The position numbers and the translations under genes were made by a program. This document shows positions 26,801 to 35,107 of a DNA stretch of 64,000 nt, piece by piece (position 1 is the stretch's first letter; each line of letters opens with the position of its first letter). The notes beneath the pieces are model-generated. The model searched no databases. It was not told the origin of the DNA and saw nothing but the letters and a program-made list of their open reading frames with translations. Origin of the DNA: Porphyromonadaceae bacterium (GTDB taxonomy: Bacteria > Bacteroidota > Bacteroidia > Bacteroidales > Dysgonomonadaceae); assembly GCA_021372865.1 (NCBI GenBank), contig JAJFTO010000016.1:62001-126000 (forward strand). Direction: 5' to 3'.

Positions 26801-26909
26801 TGGTGAGTGATCTGCCCAGATTGAATTTCAGTGAATCTGGCTGAAGATTCTGCGAAGGTGAAACGAAGGCAATGGTAAGCAGACAAATGATAAGAAAGGA
26901 TTTCTTCAT
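23874..26909 (-). CDS. exported N-acetylmuramoyl-L-alanine amidase-like protein with an inserted golvesin/xanthan-lyase-type domain
   Basis: A 1011-residue protein with a signal peptide (residues 1-19). Residues about 157-225 look like the first part of an Amidase_3 domain: NHIALWQSHGWYYE with H163, then E186 and NAGANVLLPRERD. A beta-rich golvesin/Xly-type binding module is inserted (about 245-380). The amidase then resumes: DLAFAFHTDAG (H488), GTLGIYMTHHN and MPNVPTMLLELLSHQNFAD (E571). A fibronectin type III-like segment (about 615-705) and a C-terminal alpha/beta domain with an FSGGNIIVSGAFVGTD stretch follow. The ligand assignment is my alignment by eye. Databases often call such proteins xanthan lyases. 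Location beside the salvage genes supports a cell-wall substrate. Confidence 0.78.
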   Translation of the reverse strand: MKKSFLIICLLTIAFVSPSQNLQPDSLKFNLGRSLTNIYRETMMRPGRVTVDSISVNDRKKRIAFYTNLSLSYLPMREHTVQLIYDSVRFHLPAKQKKYQIAVISDDQEISLLVPNFYRDGQRDKNRIIAHKIKTPLVTDLSTPASTFGKGLQNNHIALWQSHGWYYEQKLGRWEWQRARIFQTVEDLYTQSYVLPFLVPMLENAGANVLLPRERDYNKTELIIDNDDRKSGTSPYSEKNGKEAWSNTKSAGFANPRDIYLDGENPFRMGTARQVRTTNRGEESIAVWHPDIPAKGKYGVYVSYQTLKNSSDDALYSVHHAGGKTDFRVNQQMGGGTWIFLGYFDFEKGMSHQITLSNKSSHKGKIVTADAVKIGGGMGNIARMPHPGGFESENTKSSDNLTKKETLVSQIHYTPQISGYPRYAEGARYWMQWAGVPDTIYNRTEGKNDYTDDYASRGAWVNWLAGGSPALPGKEGLHIPVDLAFAFHTDAGTFWGDTIVGTLGIYMTHHNNERFENGRSRWASRDLTELVMEEIVSDIRHDFEPDWTRRHLWNRSYAEARMPNVPTMLLELLSHQNFADMRYGLDPTFRFTVSRSIYKGMLKFLATQYNRPYVVQPLPVKEFSARFNGETEVELRWQPTMDPSEPTATPDRYMVYTRLNDEGFDHGVVVNGNSYKAKLHKDDIYSFRVVALNDGGKSFPSETLSVCRRSDQQGEVLIVNGFTRVSAPFSFTASEDSIAGFAGSVDNGVPYMADHNFIGQMNEFRRIIPWMDDDAAGFGDSHANYETTAIAGNTFDYPFSHGKAFTEAGYSFVSSSADAVENGFVKLTDYKTVDWILGKQREWSVARGAKPPKYKTFSTKQQQLITDYCFSGGNIIVSGAFVGTDLWNNPRATKEDREWAQQTLKYKWRNSHGAVTGQIKAVPSPFPSIQGNYRYYNELNSESYVVENPDALEPVDKNAFTVFRYAENNLSAGVLYKGEKYSTCILGFPIEAVKEQEKRNELVNNIMTAFK

Positions 26910-26940
26910 TGGATTTTCACTTTATTTTTTTCAAAATTCA

Positions 26941-26948
26941 CAAATATA
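26941..26948 (-). promoter_or_regulatory. -7 promoter element upstream of the amidase gene
   Basis: Reads TATATTTG on the minus strand, matching TAnnTTTG, 31 bases before the amidase start codon. A second TATATTTG lies further upstream at 26975-26982. Neither has a clear -33 partner at the usual spacing. They suggest that the salvage block can be transcribed separately from susCD. Confidence 0.45.
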
Positions 26949-27025
26949 GGGAAAATGTATGAATCTTTCTATCTCAAATATACTACCATTTAAACAATGG
27001 CATGAAGGTAAGTTTTATTAAAAAC

Positions 27026-27112
27026 GGTTGTCTAAAAGTTTTATTTCTATTCCGTTTTGTACCTTTAAATCATTAAATGACAAAAAAGACTTCGAAGAAC
27101 TTTTAGACAACC
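27026..27112. repeat. 87-base element with perfect 15-base terminal inverted repeats (MITE-like)
   Basis: GGTTGTCTAAAAGTT at 27026-27040 is mirrored exactly by AACTTTTAGACAACC at 27098-27112, enclosing 57 bases. The interior holds a TACCTTTA-like promoter stretch and an ATG followed by lysine codons that runs straight into the right arm. This looks like the two ends of an insertion sequence joined by internal deletion. No flanking target duplication was recognised. An alternative is a long-loop hairpin at the 3' end of the susD transcript. Confidence 0.6.
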
Positions 27113-27137
27113 TTATAAAAGCAGGATACTCAAATAG

Positions 27138-28865
27138 TCATTTCCATCCCTGATTCTGTTCCAGTTGAGGGTTCAATGATATCTGATCAGAAGGTATGGG
27201 ATACCAGTAATGTTTCTTGTTGAACTGACGTGTTTTACCCTTGGTCCCGTCGATATAGTTTCCCACTCTGACCACAGCATGATTGTAGGGATCGCTTATA
27301 ATGTTTGCTCCCATCAATATATCAGGATGTAAGGATGAATCCAGTTTGTCGAGTTGATGCCATCTGATGAGATCCCAGTAACGGGTCCAGTTGTCAAACA
27401 TTAATTCGTTGCGTCTCTCTCGTCGAACTTCCCATATCAGATTACTTACTTCCATATTATTTGCTGGATCAGCATACCCGACATTCACGGTTAACTGGGG
27501 AATTCCGGCTCTGGCCCTTAACTTATTAATCGAGTTATCAAGGTCGGCTTGGGTCATGCTACCTAACTCTGCACAAGCTTCTGCATATTGTAGGAATACC
27601 ACAGATAACCAGAATATAGGAGCATGTGTAAAATTAGCACTGGTTTGATTTCTATACATATTATCCAAGCTCTTGTTGTCATATTTATTTACTCCATATC
27701 CAGTGGAGGATGTCATTGAGATCCCAGTCCCAAAACGGGTAAATCCTCGTCCCACGTAACAGAGTGCTGTATCAATGGTTTGACTTAGTCGTTTATCTCG
27801 CGAATCCAATATCTTTTTAATTGACATTACTGTGTCGGGAACAACTTTACCACCCACTGTTTTGGTACCTATTTTCATCGCTGCAGCATCCGATTTATCG
27901 AGTGTAGTGAGTGCCATTGGCTTACCATCGGTGAAAAGATAAGATTCGAATGCATCCTTACTCATGCCGCTTATTTGAGTAGATGAACTGATATAGGCTA
28001 TCAGGGAGTGATGCAGCACATTTTGTTTATAGGTTTTATAGAAAATCATTTCAGAATTGGTTGCCAGATTTACAGAATTATAATTTCCCTGGTATGAACT
28101 ATTTAGTGTATAACTTCGATTCATAAGAAAGGAAGCAGCTTTTTTCGTTTCGTTGAGAAACTTAGTGGCACCTGCTTGATCGGGAGCTGACTGACCATCC
28201 TCTGTTTTACGATATTTACGAAAAGTACCTTCGAAAAGAGTAATTTCAGCTTTCATGGCATAGGCGACATTTTTGTTCAACTTCGTTTTTGAATTATTGT
28301 CATACATATTGTCACAGGCAAAATTTAAATCTCCCAACACGTTATCCATTACCAAATCACGATTTTCACGGACACCATACAGATACCCTTCGTCTGTAAT
28401 ATCCAGTGATTTATCTACCCAAGGGATATCTCCATATGCACGGATAAGCTGATAGGAATGCCAAGCTCTCATTAAACGTCCAACGCCTTTCCAATGATTT
28501 TTAGCGTCATCGCTCATGTTTACTTTATCCACATTTTCAAGTAGAATATTTGCACGTCTGATTTCAATCCATCTGTCACGCCAGTCGGTACTGCTTGCCG
28601 GTACGTTTTGGAATGTCCAGTCAGCAAAACTCCCTCCCGCCTGGTCATCAGAAAGGGTTCGGAAATAAAAAAGACCTGTACCGCCGGCATTTCCGTATCC
28701 CAGAAAATCCTGATAGAATGTATTGGCATAACCGGTTACATTACTTTCATTTGTCCAAAAATTATCGTTGGTAAAAGTATCCAATGGGCCTTTATCCAGA
28801 AAGTCATTACATGATGTCAAAGCTACGATTGTAGCAGTTATGTATATGATGTTTATTTTCTTCAT
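27138..28865 (-). CDS. SusD/RagB-family surface nutrient-binding lipoprotein
   Basis: A 575-residue lipoprotein (lipobox ending at C19 in ALTSCNDF) expected on the outer-membrane surface, where SusD lids cover the SusC channel and bind the ligand. Family features are NDFLDKGPLDTFTNDNFWTN near the N terminus, an RAWHSYQLIRAYGDIPWVD helical-repeat segment, and the C-terminal signature INKLRARAGIP, VRRERRNELMFDNWTRYWDLIRW and YPIP. It is encoded directly after susC (30-base gap), the normal order. The ligand cannot be read from the sequence; neighbours point to peptidoglycan fragments or another glycan/peptide. Confidence 0.95.
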   Translation of the reverse strand: MKKINIIYITATIVALTSCNDFLDKGPLDTFTNDNFWTNESNVTGYANTFYQDFLGYGNAGGTGLFYFRTLSDDQAGGSFADWTFQNVPASSTDWRDRWIEIRRANILLENVDKVNMSDDAKNHWKGVGRLMRAWHSYQLIRAYGDIPWVDKSLDITDEGYLYGVRENRDLVMDNVLGDLNFACDNMYDNNSKTKLNKNVAYAMKAEITLFEGTFRKYRKTEDGQSAPDQAGATKFLNETKKAASFLMNRSYTLNSSYQGNYNSVNLATNSEMIFYKTYKQNVLHHSLIAYISSSTQISGMSKDAFESYLFTDGKPMALTTLDKSDAAAMKIGTKTVGGKVVPDTVMSIKKILDSRDKRLSQTIDTALCYVGRGFTRFGTGISMTSSTGYGVNKYDNKSLDNMYRNQTSANFTHAPIFWLSVVFLQYAEACAELGSMTQADLDNSINKLRARAGIPQLTVNVGYADPANNMEVSNLIWEVRRERRNELMFDNWTRYWDLIRWHQLDKLDSSLHPDILMGANIISDPYNHAVVRVGNYIDGTKGKTRQFNKKHYWYPIPSDQISLNPQLEQNQGWK

Positions 28866-28895
28866 ATTGCTATTTTTTTCAATGTGTACAACAAT

Positions 28896-31800
28896 TTAGA
28901 ATGTAAGCTGAACGCCGAATGATATTGTTCTGTACATCGGGTCGATACGTCCCCACGTTCCATTACCCAGGCTCACACCTTCTTCTTTGTCATTTACTTC
29001 AGGATCGACAGGAGCGTTGCTCTTGTTGATCAGCTCCATCAGATTATTCGCGCTGAAGTAGACTCTGGCTTTTTGCATTTGTATCCTTGATGCCAGACCG
29101 GCCGAAAGCGTGTAACCCAGTGTTAAATTTTTGAAGCGCAGATAGGCCATATCCACAATGTATTTTGTCTGGGGGTAAAAGTTGTGATTTCCCAATTCAA
29201 GAATTGCTATTGTACCTCTGCCGGCATTGCCCGGGAATAACCTTGGAAAATCGGCATCAGAATCCGGGTTTTCTTCCGTCCAGTAATTCGTCTGGTTTTC
29301 ATATATGGCGTCTGCTCCACGCATCATTGGCATGACAAAAGCACTCTGGGTCCAAACTGAACGTTTGCCTACACCCTGAAAAAACATATCAATATCAAAA
29401 CCTCTCCATTCTCCACCCAAACGAAAACTGTACTGATAACGCGGAGTGATATTACCGATCACTTTCAGGTCTCCATGATCATCTGCTGTGCCCTTTCCTC
29501 CATCAATGACACCGCTTCCGTCTAAATCTTTGAACTTGATGTCTCCGGGTCCGAAAACAAATGTGCCCTGTTGTAAACCGGTTTGGGATGCAATCCCATT
29601 CTTATAGGTGTCATCTGAGTTAAAATCCTCAGAAGTAAAATAACGATCTGTTTCGAACCCCCAGATGTCTCCGTACCTTTTACCGCTATAGTTCTGGTTT
29701 AATAATTTGGTTTCATTATCCCATTTTGTAATATCCGTGATGAAGTCTCCCACATTGGCGTTGGCGTATACCTGCACCTCATTGAAACGGTGACGCCAAT
29801 CAACATTTAATTCCCAGCCACGTGTACGAAGAGTCCCTGCATTTATGAAGGGTGCTGTGGCTCCGAGTACTTGCGGCATGGTCTGACCGGGAGCTAGCAT
29901 GTCTTTTGTGGTACGCTGATACCAATCGAACGTGAAATTCAGTTCATTGTTAAAGAATCCTACGTCAGCACCAAAGTCAAGTGTTTGTATGCGCTCCCAT
30001 TTAAGTGTGGAAGAAACTAATTTTGGCAAATCATAGGCAACCACTTTTGTACCGTCATCTGCAAGCCAGTAGGTGTTGCTATCTGTACGCTTAGCCAACG
30101 TTGAAAGGTACATATTATTACCTACTGCCTGATTGCCAATTTCTCCATAAGATGCTCTCAGTTTAAGATTGTTGATTGATTCCTTTAAAGTCTCAAAAAA
30201 AGACTCTTCACTCATTCTGTATCCGGCTGAACCTGATTTAAAAAATGCCCATCGGTCATTCGCTGGAAATCTGGAAGATCCGTCATAGCGACCATTTAAC
30301 TCCAACAACCATTTCCCGTTGTAGTTGTAGTTAAGTCGTCCGAAATAACCAGCAGTTGCCCAATGTGAATGTTCCCCATCTACATATTGAGTGCCTGTAG
30401 CCAGATCAAATTCCGGAAGATTATAGTCCAACAAATCATCTCTCTCTGAATAATGGTTGAAATACGTGTTTCCTTCTGCATTTCCACCCAACATAAGATT
30501 TAAGTTGTGGTTATTGGGCAAAGAAAATTCATAATTTCCATAAACATTCAACGCAAAAGTCTTATCCTGATCAGATTGTTGTTCCACCCATGAACTACTG
30601 GTAAATAACGTGGTATTTTCGATAGCTCCACCCCAGGAGTTCCATCCACTCAAAGGAATATAGGCTGCTTTATAGGTGTAGTTATTTACGTTGTAGGTAT
30701 AGTCGGCGTTTAATGTCAATCCTTTGGCAAGTGTTGCTTTGGCAAAAGCTCCCATACGTATGAAACTGTTGTTATCGGTCCAGTCGCCGGCTTGTTTGCG
30801 GTAAGCAATATCGTTGCGCATATCAATTCCCTGATAAGTTCCATAAGGGCCGAAAAAGCTTCCCCAGCGCCACATATACTGATATGTCGTTCTTCGTGAC
30901 GCAGGACCGGAAAAATCTTTGTTGCTGTAGTTGATCCGTGTTCCAACCTGTAACCAGTCATTTACATCGGTTGTCAGATTCAACATGGCGGTCCATTTGT
31001 CCATTTTTTCGGGATAGTAAGTCATGATGCCCTCGTCGTGGTTGTAACCTACCGACATATAGTATGCGGTTTTTCCGCTTGTGCCTTGCAGAGACAGATT
31101 GTGGCTCTGTGACGGTTTCCATTTCCGAAACATAATATTTACGACATCCCAGTCAGCAAAATACATACCCACTCCATTATTATCCAAGATAAAGTCGCCA
31201 AGCGGTTTAGAGGTATCTGTAAGTGCATCTTTGTGTCCCAGTACCATTTCTCTGTAATTGGCCTTCATGCCGTTGTGTTCATCTCGCCATTTTTCGGCAT
31301 AAGGAAGCATCTCATCCAGATACATTCCAAATAGTTCGTTTGCCAAACCTGCACGTCCGTTTGCGGCAATTAATGCTTCCAATTGCTTTGGCACATCTGG
31401 ATAGTCAGGCAAGATTGTGGATGTATCCCAGGCAAAATTATTGATGTAGTTTACGGATACCCGATCTACTTGCCTTGCTGATTTGGTCGTGATAAGTATC
31501 ACACCAAAAGCAGCTCTGGTACCATAAATTGATGTTGATGCGGCATCTTTCAAGACAGATATATTTTCAATGTCCTGGGTATTCAAAAGAGAAAGATCGT
31601 CCATTGGTACACCGTCAACCACTATCAAGGGTTTACTTGTGGCATTGTTACTTAATGTTCCCAAGCCACGTATTGTGACGGAAGGTTGTGCTCCTAACTT
31701 ACCACTGCTACTGATCACAGAGAGACCAGGCACAGCACCCTGAAGTGCTTTAGAAATATCGGAATAGGGTCGTGCTTCGAGTGTTTTACCAACATCTACT

Positions 31801-32534
31801 GTTGAAACGGCACCCGTTAGATTGGCCTTTGTTTGTGTACCATACCCCACCACCACCAATTCTTCCAGTGCCTGAGTATCTTCTCTAAGTGTGATGGTAA
31901 AGTTTGTACTTCCTGTTGTTTTCACCGTTTGACTCAGATATCCGATGTAGGTGATCTGTATGGTGGCGTCGTTTGCCACATTCAGTGAAAAATGTCCGTC
32001 CACATCGGTGACAGTGCCATTGGTTGTGCCTACTTCCACAATGTTTGCACCCACAATGAATTCTCCATTTACATCCCGTACGGTTCCGGTGATACTTTTA
32101 CGTGTTTGCTGAACCTCTTTGACGATAGCGATGTTTTCTGTTTTTTTCTTAATATAATTCGCGTCCGGATTTTTGGAAATGGTGATCTGCCTGTTTACAA
32201 TGGAGTATACCAGGTCGGTATTCTTCAGTAACAAATTCATAATCTCTTCAATTGATTTGTTTTCAAAAGAAATATTCACACTCTTTGATAAGCCGGCTTC
32301 GGTATTATCCATAATCAGAAACAGATAATCGCTGTTCTGTTCAATTTCTTGCAATGCTTCCCGCAACGTTACACCTTTCAATTCGGCAGTGACCGATTTC
32401 GATTGGGAATAGGTGTTTTCTGCTGCTATTGAAAAAATACAGAGAAAAGTTGTTAAAAAATATATTTTCATGATTTTTAAGAACTTATTGTCTTTTTTCA
32501 GGTTGATCTGTTTAAAGTTTTGCTTTTCTTGCAT
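28896..32534 (-). CDS. SusC/RagA TonB-dependent transporter with N-terminal signalling (STN) domain
   Basis: A 1212-residue outer-membrane transporter. Order: signal peptide (hydrophobic stretch around residues 22-40), STN domain with LREALQEIEQNSDYLFLI and SIEEIMNLLLKNTDLVYSI, carboxypeptidase-D-like domain (TGTVRDVNGEFIVGANIVEVG), TonB-dependent plug (VVGYGTQ, SVTIRGLGTLSN, LIVVDGVPMDD) and a long beta-barrel ending in SFGVQLTF. The STN domain is the part that contacts a FecR anti-sigma factor, and fecR and an ECF sigma gene are just upstream. An open frame runs 47 codons further upstream from a TTG, but the ATG at 32534 is preferred because the extension has no signal-peptide character; a start 21 codons later is also possible. 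Confidence 0.93.
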   Translation of the reverse strand: MQEKQNFKQINLKKDNKFLKIMKIYFLTTFLCIFSIAAENTYSQSKSVTAELKGVTLREALQEIEQNSDYLFLIMDNTEAGLSKSVNISFENKSIEEIMNLLLKNTDLVYSIVNRQITISKNPDANYIKKKTENIAIVKEVQQTRKSITGTVRDVNGEFIVGANIVEVGTTNGTVTDVDGHFSLNVANDATIQITYIGYLSQTVKTTGSTNFTITLREDTQALEELVVVGYGTQTKANLTGAVSTVDVGKTLEARPYSDISKALQGAVPGLSVISSSGKLGAQPSVTIRGLGTLSNNATSKPLIVVDGVPMDDLSLLNTQDIENISVLKDAASTSIYGTRAAFGVILITTKSARQVDRVSVNYINNFAWDTSTILPDYPDVPKQLEALIAANGRAGLANELFGMYLDEMLPYAEKWRDEHNGMKANYREMVLGHKDALTDTSKPLGDFILDNNGVGMYFADWDVVNIMFRKWKPSQSHNLSLQGTSGKTAYYMSVGYNHDEGIMTYYPEKMDKWTAMLNLTTDVNDWLQVGTRINYSNKDFSGPASRRTTYQYMWRWGSFFGPYGTYQGIDMRNDIAYRKQAGDWTDNNSFIRMGAFAKATLAKGLTLNADYTYNVNNYTYKAAYIPLSGWNSWGGAIENTTLFTSSSWVEQQSDQDKTFALNVYGNYEFSLPNNHNLNLMLGGNAEGNTYFNHYSERDDLLDYNLPEFDLATGTQYVDGEHSHWATAGYFGRLNYNYNGKWLLELNGRYDGSSRFPANDRWAFFKSGSAGYRMSEESFFETLKESINNLKLRASYGEIGNQAVGNNMYLSTLAKRTDSNTYWLADDGTKVVAYDLPKLVSSTLKWERIQTLDFGADVGFFNNELNFTFDWYQRTTKDMLAPGQTMPQVLGATAPFINAGTLRTRGWELNVDWRHRFNEVQVYANANVGDFITDITKWDNETKLLNQNYSGKRYGDIWGFETDRYFTSEDFNSDDTYKNGIASQTGLQQGTFVFGPGDIKFKDLDGSGVIDGGKGTADDHGDLKVIGNITPRYQYSFRLGGEWRGFDIDMFFQGVGKRSVWTQSAFVMPMMRGADAIYENQTNYWTEENPDSDADFPRLFPGNAGRGTIAILELGNHNFYPQTKYIVDMAYLRFKNLTLGYTLSAGLASRIQMQKARVYFSANNLMELINKSNAPVDPEVNDKEEGVSLGNGTWGRIDPMYRTISFGVQLTF

Positions 32535-32575
32535 ATCTTTGCGTTTGAATTTTAATTTGTTATCCAATAAATTAG

Positions 32576-32667
32576 ATTCACTTCGTAGATTTTGCTTGTG
32601 CTCGGCATAGTCAAACAAGTTTGTCTTTGCCCTCGCTTTCTCGCAAAATTCACATCCTAGATTTTGC
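32576..32667 (-). repeat. pair of imperfect 20-base direct repeats in the susC leader
   Basis: On the minus strand GCAAAATCTA-x-GA-x-GTGAAT occurs at 32667-32648 and 32595-32576 (two mismatches), 72 bases apart, and a related GAAGTAAATTTTGC lies in the same region near 32672-32685. The repeats lie in the 258-base gap between fecR and susC. They may be binding sites or remnants of a mobile leader; an open frame in phase with susC reads through them. Confidence 0.5.
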
Positions 32668-32792
32668 CAATGCAAAATTTACTTCGTATGGTCGGATAAT
32701 GTTGCCGCATTGTCCGGCTTTTTTATTTTTCTTTTACTTCATGGTCATAGGCTATTCGTTTTTAGTTGGTACATATTTGATTACACCCAGGG

Positions 32793-33953
32793 TCATTTTG
32801 TTTTTTGTATGTAAACAACCCCGTTACTTATCACCTGATATTGCAGAAAAGTCATTTTTGAAAATGATTGCAATACGTCGTCAAAATTTTCGGAAAGGTA
32901 CAATTTACCTGAGCAGGTCTGGCTTTGCAAATTCAATGTGGGTGCATAGTTGAATTCTACGTTGTAATATCTTCCTATTTTTTTGAGCACCTCGGTTAAA
33001 GAGTTTTTATTCAATTGCATATAGCCGCTCTTCCAACTGATGTATTCCATCACATCTACCTGTTTCCGTTGGATGTTGCCATTGTTTACTTCTGCCATCT
33101 CGCCGGGTTTCAGCATCAACGAACCCTGATCGCTTTTAACATGCACCGATCCGTTTACCAGTACAACCGATTCATTTTTTTCATCAGGGTAGGATGAAAC
33201 ATTGAATGATGTTCCGTAGACTGTAATTTGTGAATTGGGCGTGTGGATGATGAAGGGCTGTCTTTGCTTTTTCACTTCTATAAATATTTCGCCCTTTACA
33301 CTGATTTCCCGTGTCTGTCCGGTAAAGGCAGAAGGAAATTCAAGTTCTGTCCCTGAGTTCACATGTACTGCAGATCCGTCGGCAAGAATCACCGCCGTTC
33401 TTTTTCCGAACGGTACGATCAGCTTGTTTGATTGATTGTTCTTCAAATCGATCACTTTCCGGGAAAGAGAATCCTGAATAAAGGCATTTTCTTTTTCCGT
33501 GAGATGCACCGTCGCATTATTTTCCATATCAACCACCTGGTTCCCGGTGATCAGTTGAATTTTATCCTGATTCATGACCTCTCCGATGGAAGCCATCTGT
33601 TTGTCGGAAAATGTCCCCCCTTTGCGTGTGATTATGAAAAGTGTCGTTATCAGGGCAAGCAATAGAATCGCAGCAACAGACGAAGTATAGAGGATGCGTA
33701 TTCTTTTCTTTTTGAATTGGTTGATTCTTTCCAGCAATTTTTTCTCTACTGCGTCCTCTTCGGGTCGAAAACTGTCGTGTTGGTGTTGAATTTCGTCGAA
33801 AATGGCAACTGCCGATTGAAATGATTCCCTCAGATACTCATTCTGACTGATAAACTTTTCCCAGAATAAGGTGAGTTCTGGCGTGGGATGAATCCTCCAG
33901 TAAACGAAAAGATCGTCACACAAAAAATCTTTATAATTTAAATTCAGTTTCAT
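32793..33953 (-). CDS. FecR-family anti-sigma factor
   Basis: A 386-residue single-pass inner-membrane regulator. A cytoplasmic N-terminal part (residues about 1-88, charged and helical) precedes one membrane segment (about 90-108, ILYTSSVAAILLLALI). The periplasmic part holds the FecR domain, with VPFGKRTAVILADGSAVHVNSGTELEFPS-like strands and EISVKGEIFIEVKKQ, then the C-terminal DUF4974-type domain (LTEVLKKIGRYYNVEF). It receives the signal from the STN domain of SusC and controls the ECF sigma factor encoded 58 bases upstream. Confidence 0.93.
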   Translation of the reverse strand: MKLNLNYKDFLCDDLFVYWRIHPTPELTLFWEKFISQNEYLRESFQSAVAIFDEIQHQHDSFRPEEDAVEKKLLERINQFKKKRIRILYTSSVAAILLLALITTLFIITRKGGTFSDKQMASIGEVMNQDKIQLITGNQVVDMENNATVHLTEKENAFIQDSLSRKVIDLKNNQSNKLIVPFGKRTAVILADGSAVHVNSGTELEFPSAFTGQTREISVKGEIFIEVKKQRQPFIIHTPNSQITVYGTSFNVSSYPDEKNESVVLVNGSVHVKSDQGSLMLKPGEMAEVNNGNIQRKQVDVMEYISWKSGYMQLNKNSLTEVLKKIGRYYNVEFNYAPTLNLQSQTCSGKLYLSENFDDVLQSFSKMTFLQYQVISNGVVYIQKTK

Positions 33954-34011
33954 TCACACTCTTTTTAAAAAAGACGGAATAAACTGATAAAAAAGACAAA
34001 TTTAATATTAA

Positions 34012-34587
34012 TTAACTAAGTATTGTGAATAAATAGGTCGTAAAGTGACGTGAATTGGGTGGGGATGTGTCTTTCATCTTTTTTAGAGCGCGATACAGGT
34101 TTTTTTTCACAGCGTCGGCCGAAAGGTTCATGATTTCACCAATTTCTGAATAATTCATGTTAAACTCATATCGGTAATGAATCATTTTTCGCTGCCTGGG
34201 TGGCAGTATTTGCAGTAGGTAAGATATTTCATGTTTTAACTGAATCTCTTTTTCTTCGTCGATAATTTGTTCCACGATATTTTTTTCATTCTCTACCAAT
34301 ATATCCTGATAATTTATTTCCTCTATTTTGTACTCGTTGTTGTGCATATCGAAAAGCCGGTTTTTCAGACTTCGAATCAGATAAAATTCAATATTTCGAA
34401 TATGGGTGAGGTTACTTTTAGAGGCATAAATTTTAAAAAAGAGATCCTGTATTGCGTCTTTGCACGTTTCTTGATCGAAACCCAGTTTCAAAGCGTACGC
34501 AAAAAGCTCTGAGAAATAGGCATGATACAATATGGCGAAAGATTGATCGTCGCCCGCTATAAATCTTTTCCATACTTCTCCAGCCAT
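34012..34587 (-). CDS. ECF-family RNA polymerase sigma-70 factor
   Basis: A 191-residue sigma factor. Region 2 covers DQSFAILYHAYFSELFAYALKLG to KDAIQDLFFKIY (residues about 14-55) and region 4 covers LPPRQRKMIHYRYEFNMNYSEIGEIMNLSADAVKKNLYRALKKM (about 128-172), with the usual helix-turn-helix. This is the Bacteroidota group that pairs with FecR and a SusC carrying an STN domain. It begins 10 bases after folA on the same strand, so some read-through from thyA-folA is likely. The predicted target is the susC promoter. Confidence 0.92.
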   Translation of the reverse strand: MAGEVWKRFIAGDDQSFAILYHAYFSELFAYALKLGFDQETCKDAIQDLFFKIYASKSNLTHIRNIEFYLIRSLKNRLFDMHNNEYKIEEINYQDILVENEKNIVEQIIDEEKEIQLKHEISYLLQILPPRQRKMIHYRYEFNMNYSEIGEIMNLSADAVKKNLYRALKKMKDTSPPNSRHFTTYLFTILS

Positions 34588-34597
34588 TACAGCATGA

Positions 34598-35107
34598 TTA
34601 TTTTTTTCTATAGGTCAAAAATGTATAGGGATACCGATGTTTGTTGTCGGCATCGTGTATCTCTTTTTCTGTGAGCGTCCATTCATCAAAATCAATTTCC
34701 GGGAAAAAAGTGTCGGCATCGCTGAATGTGTGATGGATACGGGTCAGATAAAGCCGGTCTGCCAGTCCGAATGTGGCTCGGTATAGTTGTCCGCCACCCA
34801 TGATGAAAATTTTTTCACTTTCCTTGCAACGTGTAAGCGCCTCTTCGACCGACCGAACCACAATACAACCGGGATAATTTTCTGCCGCATTTGACGTAAC
34901 CACCACATTGGTGCGGTTGGGCAAGGCACCTTTGGGCAACGATTCGTACGTTCTACGACCCATAATTACGGTGTGTCCGGAGGTCACCTCTTTAAAATGC
35001 TTCAAATCATTGGGAAGATGACAAAGCAGATTACCTTCACGCCCGATCCCGTTGTTTTCATCAAGCGCAACAATGATGCCGATTTCTATGTTCTCTTTGG
35101 TTGTCAT
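34598..35107 (-). CDS. folA: dihydrofolate reductase
   Basis: A 169-residue cytoplasmic enzyme that reduces dihydrofolate to tetrahydrofolate with NADPH. Family features: [30 protein letters not shown] (with the Asp/Pro active-site stretch), [21 protein letters not shown], and [14 protein letters not shown]. The start codon overlaps the thyA stop as ATGA (35104-35107), so the two are translationally coupled; both act in the thymidylate cycle. Confidence 0.95.
   Translation of the reverse strand: MTTKENIEIGIIVALDENNGIGREGNLLCHLPNDLKHFKEVTSGHTVIMGRRTYESLPKGALPNRTNVVVTSNAAENYPGCIVVRSVEEALTRCKESEKIFIMGGGQLYRATFGLADRLYLTRIHHTFSDADTFFPEIDFDEWTLTEKEIHDADNKHRYPYTFLTYRKK

Noticed and set aside
27026..27137. 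Small coding gene reading through the MITE-like element on the plus strand
   Set aside because: A frame of about 41 codons runs from a TTG in the left repeat to a stop in the susD end, but it has no start signals and most of it is the element itself.
32535..32675. Real 47-residue N-terminal extension of SusC
   Set aside because: The extension starts at TTG, is polar and charged, and would put the signal peptide far from the N terminus. It is kept only as an observation on the leader.
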